This document shows positions 5,903-6,895 of a DNA stretch of 6,895 bases, piece after piece. A program made the position numbers and the translations under genes. Each line of letters opens with the position of its first letter. Within the stretch, counting starts at the first letter, position 1. Source of the DNA: Gammaproteobacteria bacterium (GTDB taxonomy: Bacteria > Pseudomonadota > Gammaproteobacteria > Steroidobacterales > SZUA-146); NCBI GenBank assembly GCA_013002925.1, contig JABDLQ010000347.1, forward strand, positions 1 to 6,895, given 5' to 3'. The notes under the pieces were generated by a model that was not told the DNA's origin, did no database searches, and saw nothing but the letters and a program-made list of their open reading frames with translations.

Positions 5903-6895
5903 TTAGCGCTGCAGCGTGGTGTCATCGAGTACTGTGCCAAGCGTTTCTGCCAGACGCAGAGCATCCTGCCGGTTAAATGGGGCAGGTGGCCTGATTTTGA
6001 GCACATTGTCAAAAATTCCATCGGTGCCAATTAAAATCCCCTGTTCCCGCAGGCGGTTAGCCACGTAGCGAGCGGCACCGGCATCAGGTTTGCGCGAGTC
6101 TTTGTCCTCGACCATTTCAACCCCCAGAAACAGTCCCATGCCGCGAACATCACCTACCAGCGGGTGCTTGAGAGCCACCTCGTGGAGCATACGGCGGAGA
6201 TAGTCACCGGTGGACTTACAATGCTGCTGAATCTGCTCTTCCTGTACGATACGCAGCACTTCGCGACCGGCTGCACAGGATACGGTATTGCCGCCAAACG
6301 TACTGAAAAATTCCATGCCGTTGGCAAACGTCGCCGCAATCCTGGCGGTTGTAATTACCGCGCCGAGCGGATGTCCGTTACCCATGGGCTTTCCGAGCAC
6401 CACGATATCAGGCTGCACGCCCTGTTGTTCAAAACCCCAGAAATGATCGCCGATGCGGCCAAATCCGGTTTGCACTTCGTCTGCGATACACAGACCACCA
6501 GCGGCACGAACTGCCGCGTACACCCTGGCCAGGTAGCCATCCGGATAGACTAATTGTCCGCCCACGCTGGGTAATGACTCGCAGATAAAACCACACAGCT
6601 GGCGCCCGCGTTCAGTTAGTGACTTTATCGTCGTGCTCACATGCTGGGCATAACCGGCCGCCGCATCCGGGTCTGTGTAGCGAAATTCGCCTCGATACAG
6701 ATCGACTAGTGGCACCTGGTGCACCCATTCCAGACAGCCCTGGCCGCCGGGACCATCTGCCTTGTAGGGACTGATATCGATCAGGGTAGTCGTGTGACCA
6801 TGATACGCACCCGCCATCACAATCAGATCCGGCGCACGAGTGTAGGCCCGGGCCAGCCGCAGCGCCAGTTCGTTGGCCTCACTGGCTGAATTTAC
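5903..6895 (-). CDS. AGXT2-like class III PLP-dependent aminotransferase/phospholyase, C-terminal part
   Basis: The last 330 residues of a class III (fold-type I) PLP enzyme are present; the frame is open through the right edge. In fragment numbering, VNSASEANELALRLA (1-15) is the phosphate-binding region, AYHGHTTTLIDISPYK (30-45) contains the Tyr-His that stack on the cofactor, ADEVQTGFGRIG (138-149) holds the Asp that bonds the pyridine nitrogen, and Lys169 in LGKPMGNGHPLG is the Schiff-base lysine. FFSTFGGNTVSCA and GDVRGMGLFLGVEMV follow. The combination LIDISPYK, VPLVDLYRGEFRY, HFWGFEQQG and VLKIRPPAPF is closest, as I remember these families, to the animal AGXT2-like phospholyases acting on phosphoethanolamine or 5-phosphohydroxylysine. 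A true aminotransferase cannot be excluded. Bacterial relatives are sometimes fused behind a sugar/choline-kinase-like phosphotransferase domain, but the N-terminal part is outside the window. The exporter gene follows after 35 nt on the same strand. Confidence 0.85.
   Translation of the reverse strand, partial: VNSASEANELALRLARAYTRAPDLIVMAGAYHGHTTTLIDISPYKADGPGGQGCLEWVHQVPLVDLYRGEFRYTDPDAAAGYAQHVSTTIKSLTERGRQLCGFICESLPSVGGQLVYPDGYLARVYAAVRAAGGLCIADEVQTGFGRIGDHFWGFEQQGVQPDIVVLGKPMGNGHPLGAVITTARIAATFANGMEFFSTFGGNTVSCAAGREVLRIVQEEQIQQHCKSTGDYLRRMLHEVALKHPLVGDVRGMGLFLGVEMVEDKDSRKPDAGAARYVANRLREQGILIGTDGIFDNVLKIRPPAPFNRQDALRLAETLGTVLDDTTLQR

Noticed and set aside
1..6895. A defence, mobile or biosynthetic system suggested by the mixed gene content.
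   Set aside because: Every gene belongs to a common metabolic or transport family, and there are no transposase, integrase, toxin-antitoxin, nuclease-helicase or repeat-array signals.

Overview
The window looks like ordinary chromosomal DNA from a proteobacterium, most likely a gammaproteobacterium. The protein families support this: a FadI/FadJ-type beta-oxidation pair, a zeta-class GST of the maleylacetoacetate isomerase type, an MsbA-related ABC exporter and an AGXT2-like class III aminotransferase. GC content is moderate by eye, with one sharply AT-rich intergenic patch. No taxonomic marker gene is present, so the assignment is an inference. I see no RNA gene, insertion sequence, prophage, CRISPR array, attachment site or origin.

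Layout from left to right. (1) Positions 1-884, minus: the N-terminal 294 codons of a FadJ-like multifunctional enoyl-CoA hydratase/3-hydroxyacyl-CoA dehydrogenase, cut by the left edge. (2) 895-2202, minus: a complete FadI-like thiolase just upstream of it, with a 10-nt gap and the downstream ribosome binding site overlapping the thiolase stop codon. (3) 2203-2371: an AT-rich intergenic region that probably holds the fadI promoter. (4) 2372-3112, minus: an endonuclease/exonuclease/phosphatase (EEP) family protein with all metal-site motifs. (5) 3113-3390: a divergent intergenic region with a reasonable plus-strand sigma70-like promoter. (6) 3391-4041, plus: a MaiA-like zeta GST, the only plus-strand gene. 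(7) 4077-5867, minus: a complete half-size ABC exporter, convergent with maiA. (8) 5903-6895, minus: the C-terminal 330 residues of a class III PLP enzyme of the AGXT2-like/phospholyase type, cut by the right edge.

The thiolase and hydratase/dehydrogenase together would carry out the last three steps of a fatty acid beta-oxidation turn: hydration, oxidation and thiolysis. The MaiA-like protein would act in tyrosine/homogentisate or gentisate breakdown, but no other gene of that pathway is in view. The aminotransferase-fold gene and the ABC exporter are closely spaced on the same strand and may be co-transcribed.

I did not find a convincing previously undescribed system. The observations most worth checking are a perfect 16-bp palindrome between the aminotransferase and the ABC exporter, the identity and full architecture of the truncated AGXT2-like enzyme, an orphan MaiA lacking the usual active-site cysteine, and the AT-rich control region in front of fadI.
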